From Verrucomicrobiales bacterium (GTDB taxonomy: Bacteria; Verrucomicrobiota; Verrucomicrobiia; Verrucomicrobiales; DEV007), in the NCBI GenBank assembly GCA_002698785.1, contig PAAG01000005.1:17608-81607 (forward strand): 64,000 bases of DNA, given 5' to 3'. Under the pieces are notes generated by a model. That model had not been told where the DNA came from. It saw only the letters and a program-made list of their open reading frames with translations, and made no database searches. The position numbers and the translations under genes are program-made. This document shows, one piece after another, positions 9,238 to 18,296 of the stretch; position 1 is the first letter of the stretch; every line of letters begins with the position of its first letter.

Positions 9238-10209
9238 ATGTGGAAACAGATTGCTGTATATTTATCCATTCCCTGGATCGCGTTGAGTTTCGATCCAGCT
9301 TCGCAGGACGATTCACAAGCTCTGGCGAGGCATTTTGCGGAACAGGAGAGCCCAAAAGGGCCTGCTTTTGAACGAGGCGAATACGTTCCAGTTCAGGGCG
9401 AAACCATTTCCATCATGGGCGGGGCGATGGTCTTCGAAATGCAGAAATTCGGATTTCTGGAGGCAGTTATGCAGCAGGCGCATCCGGATAAGCAGCTCAA
9501 GTTTCGGAATCTAGGTTGGGCAGGTGACACGGTATATAATCAACAGCGGCCTATGTATTTTTATACCGAGAAAGGGGATACACGAGAAGGGAGCATTCCC
9601 GATCAGAGACAAAAGATCGAGCCGGGAACTTTCATTCTCTGCTTTGGGAAAATGGAGAGCCTTGACGGGGAAGAAGCGCTCCCCGCCTTCGAAAAATCCT
9701 ACGAGGGACTCATCGAGAATCTGGGGAAATACACCTCTCGTATGATTCTGGTAGAGCCCTTTCCATTTTCCGATGTCGGCCCTGCTAAGGATTTATCGCC
9801 TGAGCGAAATGAGGTCCTCGCGATGTATTCCGAAACGATCAAAGACCTCGCAAAGCGACATAGTGCGATCTTCGTGAGGTCAGAGGAATTTCCTCCAGAT
9901 AATTTTGAAAGTAATGGTCTCTACCTGACTGAATCCGGGCAGAAGGAATTGGCTAGGCAGATCGCCACTGGATTGGGTATCGAGTTTGAGCCGAAGCCCT
10001 ATGTCTTGGAGGCAGTCCAAAAGAAGAACGTCTTGTGGGACCAGTATTACCGCCCGACGAACTGGGCTTTCCTTTTTGGCGATCGCCAGTGGGTTCCCAG
10101 TTCAAGGGATCATAAAGATGAGTCGAAGCGATGGTTCGTGGAGGAACTGGAAGTGATTCCTGGATTGGTGGCAGAAGCAGATCAGAAAATCTGGGAGGTG
10201 GCGAAATGA
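9238..10209 (+). CDS. Exported SGNH-hydrolase-like protein
   Basis: The 323-residue protein begins with a signal peptide (MWKQIAVYLSIPW...); ATGs further upstream would place non-signal residues in front. An SGNH-type fold is suggested by NLGWAGDTV (block II) and a late D-x-x-H-like block. The canonical GDS nucleophile motif is absent; its position reads IMGGAMVFEMQ, so hydrolase activity is doubtful. Its stop overlaps the start of the next gene (ATGA), coupling it to a PVC-type propeller/cytochrome protein. By context it may act with that protein in the periplasm; this is inference. Confidence 0.75.
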   Translation: MWKQIAVYLSIPWIALSFDPASQDDSQALARHFAEQESPKGPAFERGEYVPVQGETISIMGGAMVFEMQKFGFLEAVMQQAHPDKQLKFRNLGWAGDTVYNQQRPMYFYTEKGDTREGSIPDQRQKIEPGTFILCFGKMESLDGEEALPAFEKSYEGLIENLGKYTSRMILVEPFPFSDVGPAKDLSPERNEVLAMYSETIKDLAKRHSAIFVRSEEFPPDNFESNGLYLTESGQKELARQIATGLGIEFEPKPYVLEAVQKKNVLWDQYYRPTNWAFLFGDRQWVPSSRDHKDESKRWFVEELEVIPGLVAEADQKIWEVAK

Positions 10210-12893
10210 AGAATTTGTTTACTACATTTGTTGGGTTGTTGCTCGTGGTGGCTACGGTTGGAATTTCCCATGCTGTATCCGTTGGTGACAAAGAGGCCGA
10301 TAATTCCGTGGAGGCACAACTAGAGGCGTTCAAAGTCCACGAAGACTTTGCGGTGAACCTGTTCGCGGACGAGTCGATGGGAATCGCCAATCCAGTGGCG
10401 ATGCATTGGGATGATCGAGGAAGGCTCTGGGTGCTGACTACACTGACTTATGCACAACTGAAGCCCGGCGAGAAACCAAACGATACCCTCGTCATCCTCG
10501 AAGACACTGATGGAGATGGTAAAGCAGATAAGTCTTCCACTTTTGTAGATGGGCTGAACATGCCAATGGGATTCGCCATCGGTGATGGTGGTGTGTATGT
10601 CGGTGAAGGACCTGATCTGCTTTTCTTCCACGATGAAGACGGGGATGGAAAAGCGGACTCACGCGAAGTGGTTTTGACAGGGTTTGGAACAGGGGATACT
10701 CACCAGAATATTTCCAACTTCACTTGGGGACCGGACGGCTGTTTGTATTTTGCTCAGGGGTTGCACTGCTACTCATTGGTGGAAACACCATGGGGAATTG
10801 TGCGAGGAGACACCGCGGGCTTCTGGAAATTCGATCCCGAAACCTTACGTCTGACTCCCTACGGCTTTCCAAGCAACACGAGCCAGAATCCCTGCGGTAT
10901 CGTTTTCGACAAAAAAGGATCAATATTTATTAAGTCAAACAACCGGGAGCTGATCTACGCGACACCTGCTCTCATTCCCACCACCCACCAGAATAACCTC
11001 GTACCGATTGCATCGATCGGAGTCACCCCAGGCAAATCGATGGGGGGCGAGTACGTCGATTCGCCGCATCTTCCAGACTGGATTCAGAACAATATTCTGA
11101 TCGCCGGATACTATTCGAACAGAGTATCCGCTTTTCCTTTGGTGGAAGACGGGGCTGGTTACGCAGCGGTAGAGCCTGTCGAAGTGCTCGCGTCGGAGCA
11201 CACCAGTTTTCGCCCCGTGGAAATTCGAATCGGTCCGGACGGCGCCATCTATGTCGCAGACTGGTTCAATCCGATCATCGGCCACTATCAGGCTTCCTTG
11301 CGCCACCCTGACCGTGATAAGGAACATGGCAGAGTGTGGCGTGTCTCTGCAAAAGGTCGCGAGAAAGCCAGTCCGACCTATCATTTTCACAGACCAGGTA
11401 CGAGCGATATCATAGATAAACACCCTCCAGGCGCCGAGACGATGCTTCTGGAGGATGAGGATCCTTACACCAGGTTGAGAGGGATCGTGCTCGCAGCAAA
11501 TCACTCTCCCAAGAAGGGATTGGTATCGATACTGACAGCTCTAGATCATCCTCGCGACCGCTTCATTGATTACGCCCTTGAGCAGTCTGTTCATGCGCTT
11601 GCTTCTCATTGGGTTCCGGCTGCGAAGGCAGGGGAGCTGAAATTCGAGAAGCCGGAGCATCTCGGTTACGCGTTGAATATCCTAGGCGGCGAAGACGCAC
11701 TCGAAATCGCTAAATCTAGACTATCCGCCCCTGACGCAACACCAGAAGGTCGTGCGCAAATGGCCACAGTGATCGCCGCAAACGGATCATCCGAAGATCT
11801 GGGCGCTCTGTTGAAATCAGGTCCGATAACAGAAGACGTTTTCACCGCAATGGCTGACAGCTGGCCTAAGCGAAAAGTGAAGCCGGCGGGAGGTGTCGCG
11901 GGAACATTGAAGTCTCTTCTCGCCGATTCTAATGTGGGAATTCAATACCAGGCCGTTCGACTCGCAGGTCTATGGCAGATCAACGCAGTGGCTCCTGATA
12001 TCCTTGCTTTGGCACAGGACAGCTCGGGGGAAATTGAAATGCGTGGCGAGGCTGCCAAGTCTTATGCGCGAATCGCAAGAGCCGAGGCCATCCCGGCATT
12101 GGCAGAAATGACAGAGAGCGAGAATACCTTCGTTCGTGCCGCCGCAATCGATGCGCTCGCTTCCATTGCTCCCCAAAAAGCGGCGACGATCGCAGCACCA
12201 CTTCTCGGTTCTGTTTCAAACAAGGAGGAAGCGACAGGATTGCTGAGACCGTTCCTGAGTCGTAAAGGCGCTTCTGAGATACTTGCTGGCGCACTGGAAA
12301 CTGTTAGCCTCGAAGCAGATGCGGCAGGCCATCTCGCCACTGGAATGAGCGAAATGGGGCGTAGCGACGAAAAACTGCTCTCCATTATCCAAGGCGCGAT
12401 GGGTGTCCAATCCGGAGCACAGGCATACGATACGGAATACGTCGCTGCCTTGGCGAAAGAAGTAGTGGATGCCGGAAATGCCGAGGCTGGAAAAGAGATC
12501 TATCATCGAGCACAACTCACCTGTGTTGCCTGTCACCAGGTGGGTGGGCAAGGCGGAATTCTCGGGCCATCTCTAGATGCGGTTGGTGCAGGATTGCCTG
12601 TAAATCTCCTGATCGAATCCGTCCTCTGGCCGGATCGACAGCTCAAAGAAGGCTACTTTTCTATCGCTGTGAGTACCAAAGGCGGAGACACCTTTTCTGG
12701 TTACAAGGACAAAGAAGAAGAGGACTATCTATACCTGCGCGACACAGCCTCGGGTGAAGTGAAAGCAATCCAGAAACGCGAAATCACAAATCTGCAGAAC
12801 CTCGGGACGATCATGCCGCCGAGCCTGACCAATTCCCTCAGCCGCGAAGAGCTTCGGGATTTGATTGCGTATCTCGCGAGTTTGAAAGGTTAA
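10206..12893 (+). CDS. PVC-type propeller, HEAT-repeat and cytochrome c protein
   Basis: Starting at ATG 10206, which overlaps the upstream stop as ATGA, the protein has 895 residues. It has a signal peptide (about 1-22), a beta-propeller of the membrane-bound dehydrogenase type (about 40-400, with DTDGDGKAD and DEDGDGKAD loops), alpha-helical HEAT-like repeats (about 440-730), and a cytochrome c domain with heme motif CVACH at bases 12522-12536. The final part (IMPPSLTNSLSREELRDLIAYLASL) is typical of the family C-terminus. By family it is a periplasmic electron-transferring dehydrogenase candidate; substrate unknown. It ends close to a convergent toxin-antitoxin pair. Confidence 0.9.
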   Translation: MKNLFTTFVGLLLVVATVGISHAVSVGDKEADNSVEAQLEAFKVHEDFAVNLFADESMGIANPVAMHWDDRGRLWVLTTLTYAQLKPGEKPNDTLVILEDTDGDGKADKSSTFVDGLNMPMGFAIGDGGVYVGEGPDLLFFHDEDGDGKADSREVVLTGFGTGDTHQNISNFTWGPDGCLYFAQGLHCYSLVETPWGIVRGDTAGFWKFDPETLRLTPYGFPSNTSQNPCGIVFDKKGSIFIKSNNRELIYATPALIPTTHQNNLVPIASIGVTPGKSMGGEYVDSPHLPDWIQNNILIAGYYSNRVSAFPLVEDGAGYAAVEPVEVLASEHTSFRPVEIRIGPDGAIYVADWFNPIIGHYQASLRHPDRDKEHGRVWRVSAKGREKASPTYHFHRPGTSDIIDKHPPGAETMLLEDEDPYTRLRGIVLAANHSPKKGLVSILTALDHPRDRFIDYALEQSVHALASHWVPAAKAGELKFEKPEHLGYALNILGGEDALEIAKSRLSAPDATPEGRAQMATVIAANGSSEDLGALLKSGPITEDVFTAMADSWPKRKVKPAGGVAGTLKSLLADSNVGIQYQAVRLAGLWQINAVAPDILALAQDSSGEIEMRGEAAKSYARIARAEAIPALAEMTESENTFVRAAAIDALASIAPQKAATIAAPLLGSVSNKEEATGLLRPFLSRKGASEILAGALETVSLEADAAGHLATGMSEMGRSDEKLLSIIQGAMGVQSGAQAYDTEYVAALAKEVVDAGNAEAGKEIYHRAQLTCVACHQVGGQGGILGPSLDAVGAGLPVNLLIESVLWPDRQLKEGYFSIAVSTKGGDTFSGYKDKEEEDYLYLRDTASGEVKAIQKREITNLQNLGTIMPPSLTNSLSREELRDLIAYLASLKG

Positions 12894-12903
12894 TCAAGGA
12901 AGA

Positions 12904-13158
12904 TTACTTAAGGAGTTCATCATACTCTGCGTGAGTTCCAATCCAGAACCATACGAAAGTGTCTTCCCTGAAAATCGCCAATGCACGGTAGTTTCGCGTG
13001 ACGCGAACTGACCAGAGATTGCCGATTTGCTTGAAGTGCAGCGAAGGGTGCCGCGAGTCCTCTTTCCAGAGAGCATACTTCTCTCGGGCTACTCGTTGAA
13101 TTTGTTCAGGTAAATCCTCGAATAGCTTTCGAAATCGGCTAGTCGTCGAGGAGTTCAT
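12904..13158 (-). CDS. RelE/ParE-type toxin
   Basis: The 84-residue basic protein has the alpha/beta pattern of the RelE/ParE toxin fold: an N-terminal helical part, HFKQIGNLWSVRVTRNYRALAI-like strands, and a C-terminal WIGTHAEYDEL block. Family members either cut mRNA at the ribosome or poison gyrase; which applies cannot be told here. It is the second gene of a two-gene unit, overlapping the antitoxin gene by 20 bases, the usual antitoxin-first order. The pair lies alone in a gap between convergent and unrelated genes. Confidence 0.8.
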   Translation of the reverse strand: MNSSTTSRFRKLFEDLPEQIQRVAREKYALWKEDSRHPSLHFKQIGNLWSVRVTRNYRALAIFREDTFVWFWIGTHAEYDELLK

Positions 13159-13357
13159 TCAAACTCTTGGTTTTGTTTCCGTAAATCTCCGCCTCTGCCT
13201 CGCCGACTAAAGCATCGAGCTTCCCGCTTTTTTGATCCGCTTCGATTTGATGATCCCACTTTTCCCACATCGCATCTTCGAATCGTGAAAGTAGCTTCCA
13301 TCGATCTTCATCAGGTAGCTGCGATATTGCCTCTTCGATCTCGGAAACCGAACTCAT
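13139..13357 (-). CDS. Antitoxin of addiction-module type
   Basis: This acidic 72-residue protein precedes and overlaps the RelE/ParE-like toxin. It has a helical N-terminal segment (MSSVSEIEEAISQLPDEDRWKLL) like the addiction-module antitoxins of PVC and cyanobacterial genomes, and a Lys/Asn/Leu-rich C-terminus (NKTKSLNELLDD) that could wrap the toxin. The antitoxin would normally bind and neutralise the toxin and repress the shared promoter upstream of 13357. The role is assigned from size, charge, motif and position. Confidence 0.78.
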   Translation of the reverse strand: MSSVSEIEEAISQLPDEDRWKLLSRFEDAMWEKWDHQIEADQKSGKLDALVGEAEAEIYGNKTKSLNELLDD

Positions 13358-13403
13358 GTAGGTAATGTAGCCTTTGGGGCGGTGGAAGCAAGTCTACCGA
13401 AAT

Positions 13404-15326
13404 TTAGGAGGTCAACTTCTCGATAATCGCATCAACATCATACACGCATCCACCCCACGTTCCGCCGCTGACATTCTGTAGAGCAGCCCAGAGACGGGTG
13501 TCGTCTGGAACATTGGGGAGTCGATGGAGTTTTTCGTTCGTGTCACGTGCGAGGAGTTCATCGACATCTCCCGCATAGTCGACTGTTCCGGTCATATTCC
13601 GGCAGTCAATGCGAATCCTAACCGTATCACCATCCCTTACTTTCCCGATGGGGCCACCTGCCCAGGCTTCTGGTGAAATGTGACCGACGCAGGCACCTGT
13701 CGATACTCCGGAAAATCTTCCATCAGTAATCAGCGCGACGTGCTTGCCCCACGGAAGGTGTTTCAAAGCAATCGTGAGCTGAGCCGTCTCAGGCATGCCG
13801 CAGCCAATCGGGCCAAGCCCGATCAAAACGATCACGTCACCTTCTTGAATGCGATCATCGCCCTTGGATTTTACGGCGGCGATGGCATCCGGTTCCGAGG
13901 CAAAAACGCGAGCAGGTCCTTCGTGGAGGTAGATCCCATTCTCGTCGATCTTGGATGGATCGATTGCCGTCGACTTAATTATCGATCCCTCAGGAGTCAG
14001 GTTGCCACCCGGGAAAGTAACGGTCGAAGTGAGCCCGCGCGAAGCGGCCACCTTTGGCGACATGATCACATTGTCAGGATCGATGCCGTCCAGCTGTGTG
14101 AGCTTTTCACGAAGTCGCTGACGTCGTTCGGATTTCTCCCACCACTCCAGATTCTCACCGACGGTCTTGCCGGAAACCGTGAGGGCATCGAGCTGCAACA
14201 TTCCTGCCTCGCGCAAGTGAAGCATCACCTCAGGCACTCCACCAGCGAGGAACACCTGGACGGTGGCGAAGTGCACCGGTCCATTCGGGAGGGCATCCAC
14301 GAGCCGTGGAATCTCTGCGTTGAAACGCCGCCAGTCATCAACCGTCGGACGACGAACACCCGCCTGATGGGCAATCGCTGGCAGATGCATGATCAAATTC
14401 GTGGAGCCACCGAAAGCGGTGTGCACCGCTAGGGCATTTTCAAAAGCAGCCTCTGTCAGGATATCTTTCGTGGTGATCCCGTTTTTCTCCATCGTGACGA
14501 CTGCGGCACCAGTTCTCCGAGCCATGTCGCGCCAGATATCGGCACCTGACGGAGCGAGAGCAGAATGAGGTAATGTCAGCCCCAGCCCTTCCGCGATCAC
14601 CTGACTGGTGGCAGCCGTTCCGAGAAACTGGCATCCTCCACCTGGCGAAGCACACGCTCGACATCCTGCCTCTGCCGCGTCAGCATAAGTCATTGTTCCT
14701 TGAGAATACCGTGCTCCGATCGTCTGGATTCGACCCAGGTCCTCGTCAGTGTCCTCACTCAACAAAGTGACACCGCCAGGGATCAGCGCGGTCGGAAGGT
14801 CATGACACGATGCCAAAGCCATCATCATCGCGGGTAAACCCTTATCACATGTAGCAACACCCACGACTCCCTTTCGCGTCGGATGAGATCGAATCAACCG
14901 GCGAAAAACCGTCGATGCATCGTTTCGATAGGGAAGGGAATCCATCATTCCGTCCGTGCCCTGTGTTCTTCCATCACACGGATCGCTGACAAAACCAGCA
15001 AAGGGAACACCACCCAAAGAAGTAATCGTCTTCGCAGCTTCCTCCATGAGCAAGCCAACCTCAAAGTGCCCAGTGTGATATCCCAGCGCGACAGGCGTTC
15101 CATCCGGCTGACGGATACCTCCCTGGGTCGACAGGATCAAGTAATCACCTCCAGAGACCTTGTCAGCGTCCCAGCCCATGCCCACATTCTGGGTCCAGCC
15201 GAAGAGGTTTCCACTGGGGTGTGTGGCAAGCTGCTCTTGTGTGAAAGGCAGGACACCGGTTGGGCCTGGCGCCTTGGTCTTGAGTGTGAAAATGGATTCG
15301 TCTCCCGAATCGAGTAAGGGGTTCAT
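13404..15326 (-). CDS. yjhG: YjhG/YagF-type D-xylonate dehydratase
   Basis: At 640 residues this is the long YjhG/YagF subtype of the IlvD/Edd family. Recognisable blocks include [28 protein letters not shown] (first cluster Cys), [12 protein letters not shown] and [18 protein letters not shown]. The enzyme dehydrates D-xylonate to 2-keto-3-deoxy-D-xylonate in the cytosol. An FAH-family gene on the same strand ends 28 bases upstream of its start, so the two probably form an operon for pentonate catabolism. The ATG at 15326 gives the family-typical MNPLL start. Confidence 0.88.
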   Translation of the reverse strand: MNPLLDSGDESIFTLKTKAPGPTGVLPFTQEQLATHPSGNLFGWTQNVGMGWDADKVSGGDYLILSTQGGIRQPDGTPVALGYHTGHFEVGLLMEEAAKTITSLGGVPFAGFVSDPCDGRTQGTDGMMDSLPYRNDASTVFRRLIRSHPTRKGVVGVATCDKGLPAMMMALASCHDLPTALIPGGVTLLSEDTDEDLGRIQTIGARYSQGTMTYADAAEAGCRACASPGGGCQFLGTAATSQVIAEGLGLTLPHSALAPSGADIWRDMARRTGAAVVTMEKNGITTKDILTEAAFENALAVHTAFGGSTNLIMHLPAIAHQAGVRRPTVDDWRRFNAEIPRLVDALPNGPVHFATVQVFLAGGVPEVMLHLREAGMLQLDALTVSGKTVGENLEWWEKSERRQRLREKLTQLDGIDPDNVIMSPKVAASRGLTSTVTFPGGNLTPEGSIIKSTAIDPSKIDENGIYLHEGPARVFASEPDAIAAVKSKGDDRIQEGDVIVLIGLGPIGCGMPETAQLTIALKHLPWGKHVALITDGRFSGVSTGACVGHISPEAWAGGPIGKVRDGDTVRIRIDCRNMTGTVDYAGDVDELLARDTNEKLHRLPNVPDDTRLWAALQNVSGGTWGGCVYDVDAIIEKLTS

Positions 15327-15354
15327 AAAAAGGTCGGAGGTAAGAAATGAAAGA

Positions 15355-16206
15355 TCAGATTTTTTCCACAGTGTTAGTCAATGTCCCGGCACCTTCAATG
15401 GAAATGGAAATAACGTCTCCCGGCTGGAGCGTAAAATCGGAGTCAGGCACGATACCGGTTCCTGTCATGAGATAGGCGCCATGCTTGTACTCATTGCTGC
15501 GAAAGAGAAAGCCTGCCAACTCATCGAAACCCCGCTTGATCTGCGAAACAGTCGTATCACCGGAAAAAACCACTTCACCACCTCTTGATATTTCTATCGC
15601 AATGGTCGTGTCAGGCCCTGGGGCATCTCCCACCACGAGGCACGGACCGATCGAACATGACCCCGTGTAAACTTTCGCCTGGGGGAGGTAGAGCGGATTC
15701 TCACCCTCAATGGATCGCGAACTCATGTCGTTCCCGATGGTAAATCCAAATACCTTTCCGCTATCGGTAATCGCCAAAGTGAGTTCTGGCTCAGGCACAT
15801 CCCAAGTGGAATCGCTGCGAATTGCCACGTTGTCGAGATGCCCCCGAGTCCTCGGTGCCGTGGCTTTGAAGAACAGCTCTGGCCGATCGGCATCATACAC
15901 TTTGTCGTAGAAAATATCACCTCCCGCAGACTCTGCTTCTTCCATTCGTGCAGTCCGGCTGCGAAAGTAAGTCACCCCGGCAGCCCAGACTTCTTGATCG
16001 CCGATAGGCGGCTGATAGGGGATCTCAGGATCGAACGATTCTCCTTCCGAGGCGTCTGAATAAATAGATTCGATATACCCGACAGGATCCTCAGACGTAA
16101 ATAAATCGTTGAAAGAGAAACTTTCGGAGACGTGTCGGAATAAACCCGGAGCCTCTGAGCTCTCGATAAAAATTGACTGGTGAGACCGAAAAATTCGATA
16201 TGGCAT
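15355..16206 (-). CDS. Fumarylacetoacetate hydrolase-family protein
   Basis: The 283-residue product carries the FAH fold signatures: PEPELTLAI (metal-ligand Glu region), [11 protein letters not shown], and [18 protein letters not shown] start it at ATG 16206, because the open frame upstream of that point is not family-like and runs into the divergent NlpC/P60 promoter region. Given the adjacent xylonate dehydratase, the likely role is dehydration of a 2-keto-3-deoxy-pentonate to 2-ketoglutarate semialdehyde (Weimberg-type route); other FAH-family reactions cannot be excluded. Confidence 0.85.
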   Translation of the reverse strand: MPYRIFRSHQSIFIESSEAPGLFRHVSESFSFNDLFTSEDPVGYIESIYSDASEGESFDPEIPYQPPIGDQEVWAAGVTYFRSRTARMEEAESAGGDIFYDKVYDADRPELFFKATAPRTRGHLDNVAIRSDSTWDVPEPELTLAITDSGKVFGFTIGNDMSSRSIEGENPLYLPQAKVYTGSCSIGPCLVVGDAPGPDTTIAIEISRGGEVVFSGDTTVSQIKRGFDELAGFLFRSNEYKHGAYLMTGTGIVPDSDFTLQPGDVISISIEGAGTLTNTVEKI

Positions 16207-16301
16207 GGCGCGAGCATAGAGAAAAAGGGGAGGGTTGCCAGCCCATATCCGCGGAAGACTTGTCTGCTCCCGGAATGCGGCTACCTTCGGGCCGCTTCGC
16301 G

Positions 16302-17027
16302 ATGATACGCATATTCTCCATTCTCGTGATTTGTGGATTCTCCGTTCTTTCAGCGGGGGCAAAACCTGCGTCGGTGGCATCAATCGACCCGGAAGATATC
16401 GCGGAGTATGAGACGGCAAATCCCGCCGTTCGCGCTTTGATCGAGAATGCTCTCAAGCTCACCGATAAAAAACTCACCTATCAATTCGGCTCAAACTCGC
16501 CTTCCAACAAAGGCATGGACTGTTCAGGAACCGTTCAGCATACCCTGCAAACGATGGGGCTTGAAAGCGTCCCTCGTTCATCCTATGCAATGTATCACTG
16601 GGCGGAAGAGCAAAGCGAACTCACACATACACCGGGGGTTACCTCGACAGATGATGATGTTTTTGAGGGCCTCAAACCCGGTGATCTTCTTTTCTGGGAA
16701 GGGACATACGAAACGGGAGACCGAAACCCACCGATATCACATGTCATGATATTTCTGGGAACTTTGAAAAAAGACGGGGAGGGAGTCGTGTTCGGTGCCA
16801 GCGATGGTCGGCGTTACCGCGGGAAGAAGATCTGCGGAGTCAGCGTTTTTGATTGGAAAGTTCCCTCCAAAGGTTCTTCGTCGAAGTTTGTGGCCTACGG
16901 TCCAATTCCCGGTTTTCCTGATCAAACCGAGGAGGAAGAGGTCGAAAAAGAAAGCGCAAATGTGGCTGGCGAACTAAAAACAGTGCTTGAATTACTATTC
17001 AAAAAAAGGCAACCTTCCACCCGATGA
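16302..17027 (+). CDS. NlpC/P60-family secreted peptidase
   Basis: This 241-residue protein has an N-terminal signal peptide ([20 protein letters not shown]) and an NlpC/P60 papain-like domain. The catalytic Cys74 lies in GMDCSGTV and His147 in [16 protein letters not shown] between them is also typical. Such enzymes cut peptides of the cell wall in the periplasm. The ATG at 16302 was chosen because it directly precedes the signal peptide. The stop overlaps the start of the next gene (ATGA), pairing it with a glycine-zipper lipoprotein. The 95 bp upstream is shared with the divergent FAH gene. Confidence 0.88.
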   Translation: MIRIFSILVICGFSVLSAGAKPASVASIDPEDIAEYETANPAVRALIENALKLTDKKLTYQFGSNSPSNKGMDCSGTVQHTLQTMGLESVPRSSYAMYHWAEEQSELTHTPGVTSTDDDVFEGLKPGDLLFWEGTYETGDRNPPISHVMIFLGTLKKDGEGVVFGASDGRRYRGKKICGVSVFDWKVPSKGSSSKFVAYGPIPGFPDQTEEEEVEKESANVAGELKTVLELLFKKRQPSTR

Positions 17028-17278
17028 AAACCAAGCTCATTGTCCTAATCCTCTTTATCACCACGTCACTGACTTTTGTCGGTTGCACACCCACTCAGCG
17101 GGGTGCGGCTGGAGGCGCTGCAGCGGGAGCTGCGATTGGCGCACTTGCTGGCGGACGCGGTAACCGTGCTGAAGGCGCCTTGATTGGCGGTGCAATTGGC
17201 GGCCTTGCAGGCGGCGCAATTGGATCCTCTAACGAGCGCAAATACTACGGCCCACCGCCTCCAGGATACGGCTACTAA
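17024..17278 (+). CDS. Glycine-zipper lipoprotein
   Basis: The 84-residue product has a lipoprotein signal with a lipobox-like SLTFVGC, then two long glycine-zipper stretches (GAAGGAAAGAAIGALAGG and GGAIGGLAGGAIG) and a Pro/Gly/Tyr tail. Glycine-zipper lipoproteins sit in the envelope, often in the outer membrane. It is coupled to the NlpC/P60 gene through an ATGA overlap and followed by a strong terminator. Whether it anchors or guides the peptidase is unknown. Confidence 0.85.
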   Translation: MKTKLIVLILFITTSLTFVGCTPTQRGAAGGAAAGAAIGALAGGRGNRAEGALIGGAIGGLAGGAIGSSNERKYYGPPPPGYGY

Positions 17279-17318
17279 GATTCATCAAAGAATTTTCATC
17301 TAACTTGATAGTTATCAG

Positions 17319-17349
17319 CCGGGTGCTCGCAAGGGCACCCGGTTTTTTT
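17319..17349 (+). terminator. Rho-independent terminator after NlpC/P60 operon
   Basis: A perfect 8-bp stem (CCGGGTGC, 17319-17326, with GCACCCGG, 17335-17342) and an 8-base loop is followed by seven T residues. It ends the NlpC/P60-lipoprotein unit. Confidence 0.88.
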
Positions 17350-17399
17350 GTGGGCGTTTGGAGCTTGGTTGTAATTTTCTTTCCTGCTAGAAGATAAGA

Positions 17400-17948
17400 A
17401 TGGGAAAAGCAATTGTTGGAATTCTTCTCGGAGCTGTGTTCGCTTTCGCGTGGAGTTTTGTGTCTTGGTCTATACTGCCCTACCATGATGCTACTCTGAA
17501 GCAGTTCTCAAATGAGGCTGCTGTCACGGAGGCAATCAAGTCCGGTGCAGACGAGCAGGGGATTTACCTGATTCCTGGCGATACCACGATGGCTCCGGAT
17601 GAACGTATGGAGCTTTCGAAGAAAGGCCCGGCGGTCTTTGTCTCGGTTCGCCCTGGCCCAAATGAAGACCGTTCTATGAATTCGCTCATTCTTCGAGGTT
17701 TTCTCTCTACCCTCGTTTGTTCCCTTCTGATGGGGATCATGCTTTCCGCAGCGGCCCCGCGATTAAACTATATTGGGCGTGTTTTCTTCGTTACACTGGG
17801 CGGACTTTTTGCCGGGCTCGCGGCTGCTTATCCGAACAATATCTGGTGGGAGTTCTCTACAGGCTTCACAGGCCTGGCCATCCTCGATCTCGTTGTTGGC
17901 TGGTTTTTTGCAGGACTCGTGATGGCGGGGATAATCAACGGAAAGTGA
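17400..17948 (+). CDS. Hypothetical membrane protein
   Basis: This 182-residue protein is not recognised. It has an N-terminal TM helix (about 4-25), a periplasm-like loop of about 80 residues, then three further hydrophobic segments (about 98-116, 122-140 and 150-178). Membrane-protein families with a lone N-terminal anchor and a C-terminal three-helix bundle are common among uncharacterised PVC proteins. It stands alone, convergent with the DksA-like gene that ends 4 bases downstream. Confidence 0.65.
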   Translation: MGKAIVGILLGAVFAFAWSFVSWSILPYHDATLKQFSNEAAVTEAIKSGADEQGIYLIPGDTTMAPDERMELSKKGPAVFVSVRPGPNEDRSMNSLILRGFLSTLVCSLLMGIMLSAAAPRLNYIGRVFFVTLGGLFAGLAAAYPNNIWWEFSTGFTGLAILDLVVGWFFAGLVMAGIINGK

Positions 17949-17951
17949 CCT

Positions 17952-18287
17952 TTACCCTGCGCAGGCGCTGCAACGCACCGCCTCGGGAGTGACCTTCAGT
18001 CTCTCGAATTCAATATCCTCTCCGCATCCCTCGCACCGGCCGTAGGTGCCTTCGTCGAGTCGGTCGAGTGCGAGTTCCAGTTTCCCGATGCGTTCTTCCC
18101 GTCGGCGTTCTGCTTCTTTCGCCACTTCCTGCATCTGCATGGAGTCGAGGCGCGAAAGTCGCCCGATGGAGACATCGGGCGAAATGGCTTCACGTTCTGT
18201 TTTGCTCTTTTCCGACTCCTCACGAATTCGATCGATCTCTTCAGAGATAATCTCCTCAAGATCGATGAGCTCGTCGGCGGTCAGCAT
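17952..18287 (-). CDS. DksA/TraR-type zinc-finger protein
   Basis: The 111-residue protein has a helical, charged N-terminal half and a C4 zinc finger (CEGCGEDIEFERL...VRCSAC) in its last 30 residues, the DksA/TraR signature. DksA-like proteins enter the secondary channel of RNA polymerase and adjust promoter response, often with ppGpp. It is shorter than typical DksA (about 150), so it is closer to the short TraR/YocK type. It follows the Ldh-family gene by 9 bases on the same strand and may be read through from it. Confidence 0.88.
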   Translation of the reverse strand: MLTADELIDLEEIISEEIDRIREESEKSKTEREAISPDVSIGRLSRLDSMQMQEVAKEAERRREERIGKLELALDRLDEGTYGRCEGCGEDIEFERLKVTPEAVRCSACAG

Positions 18288-18296
18288 GGGAACGTA

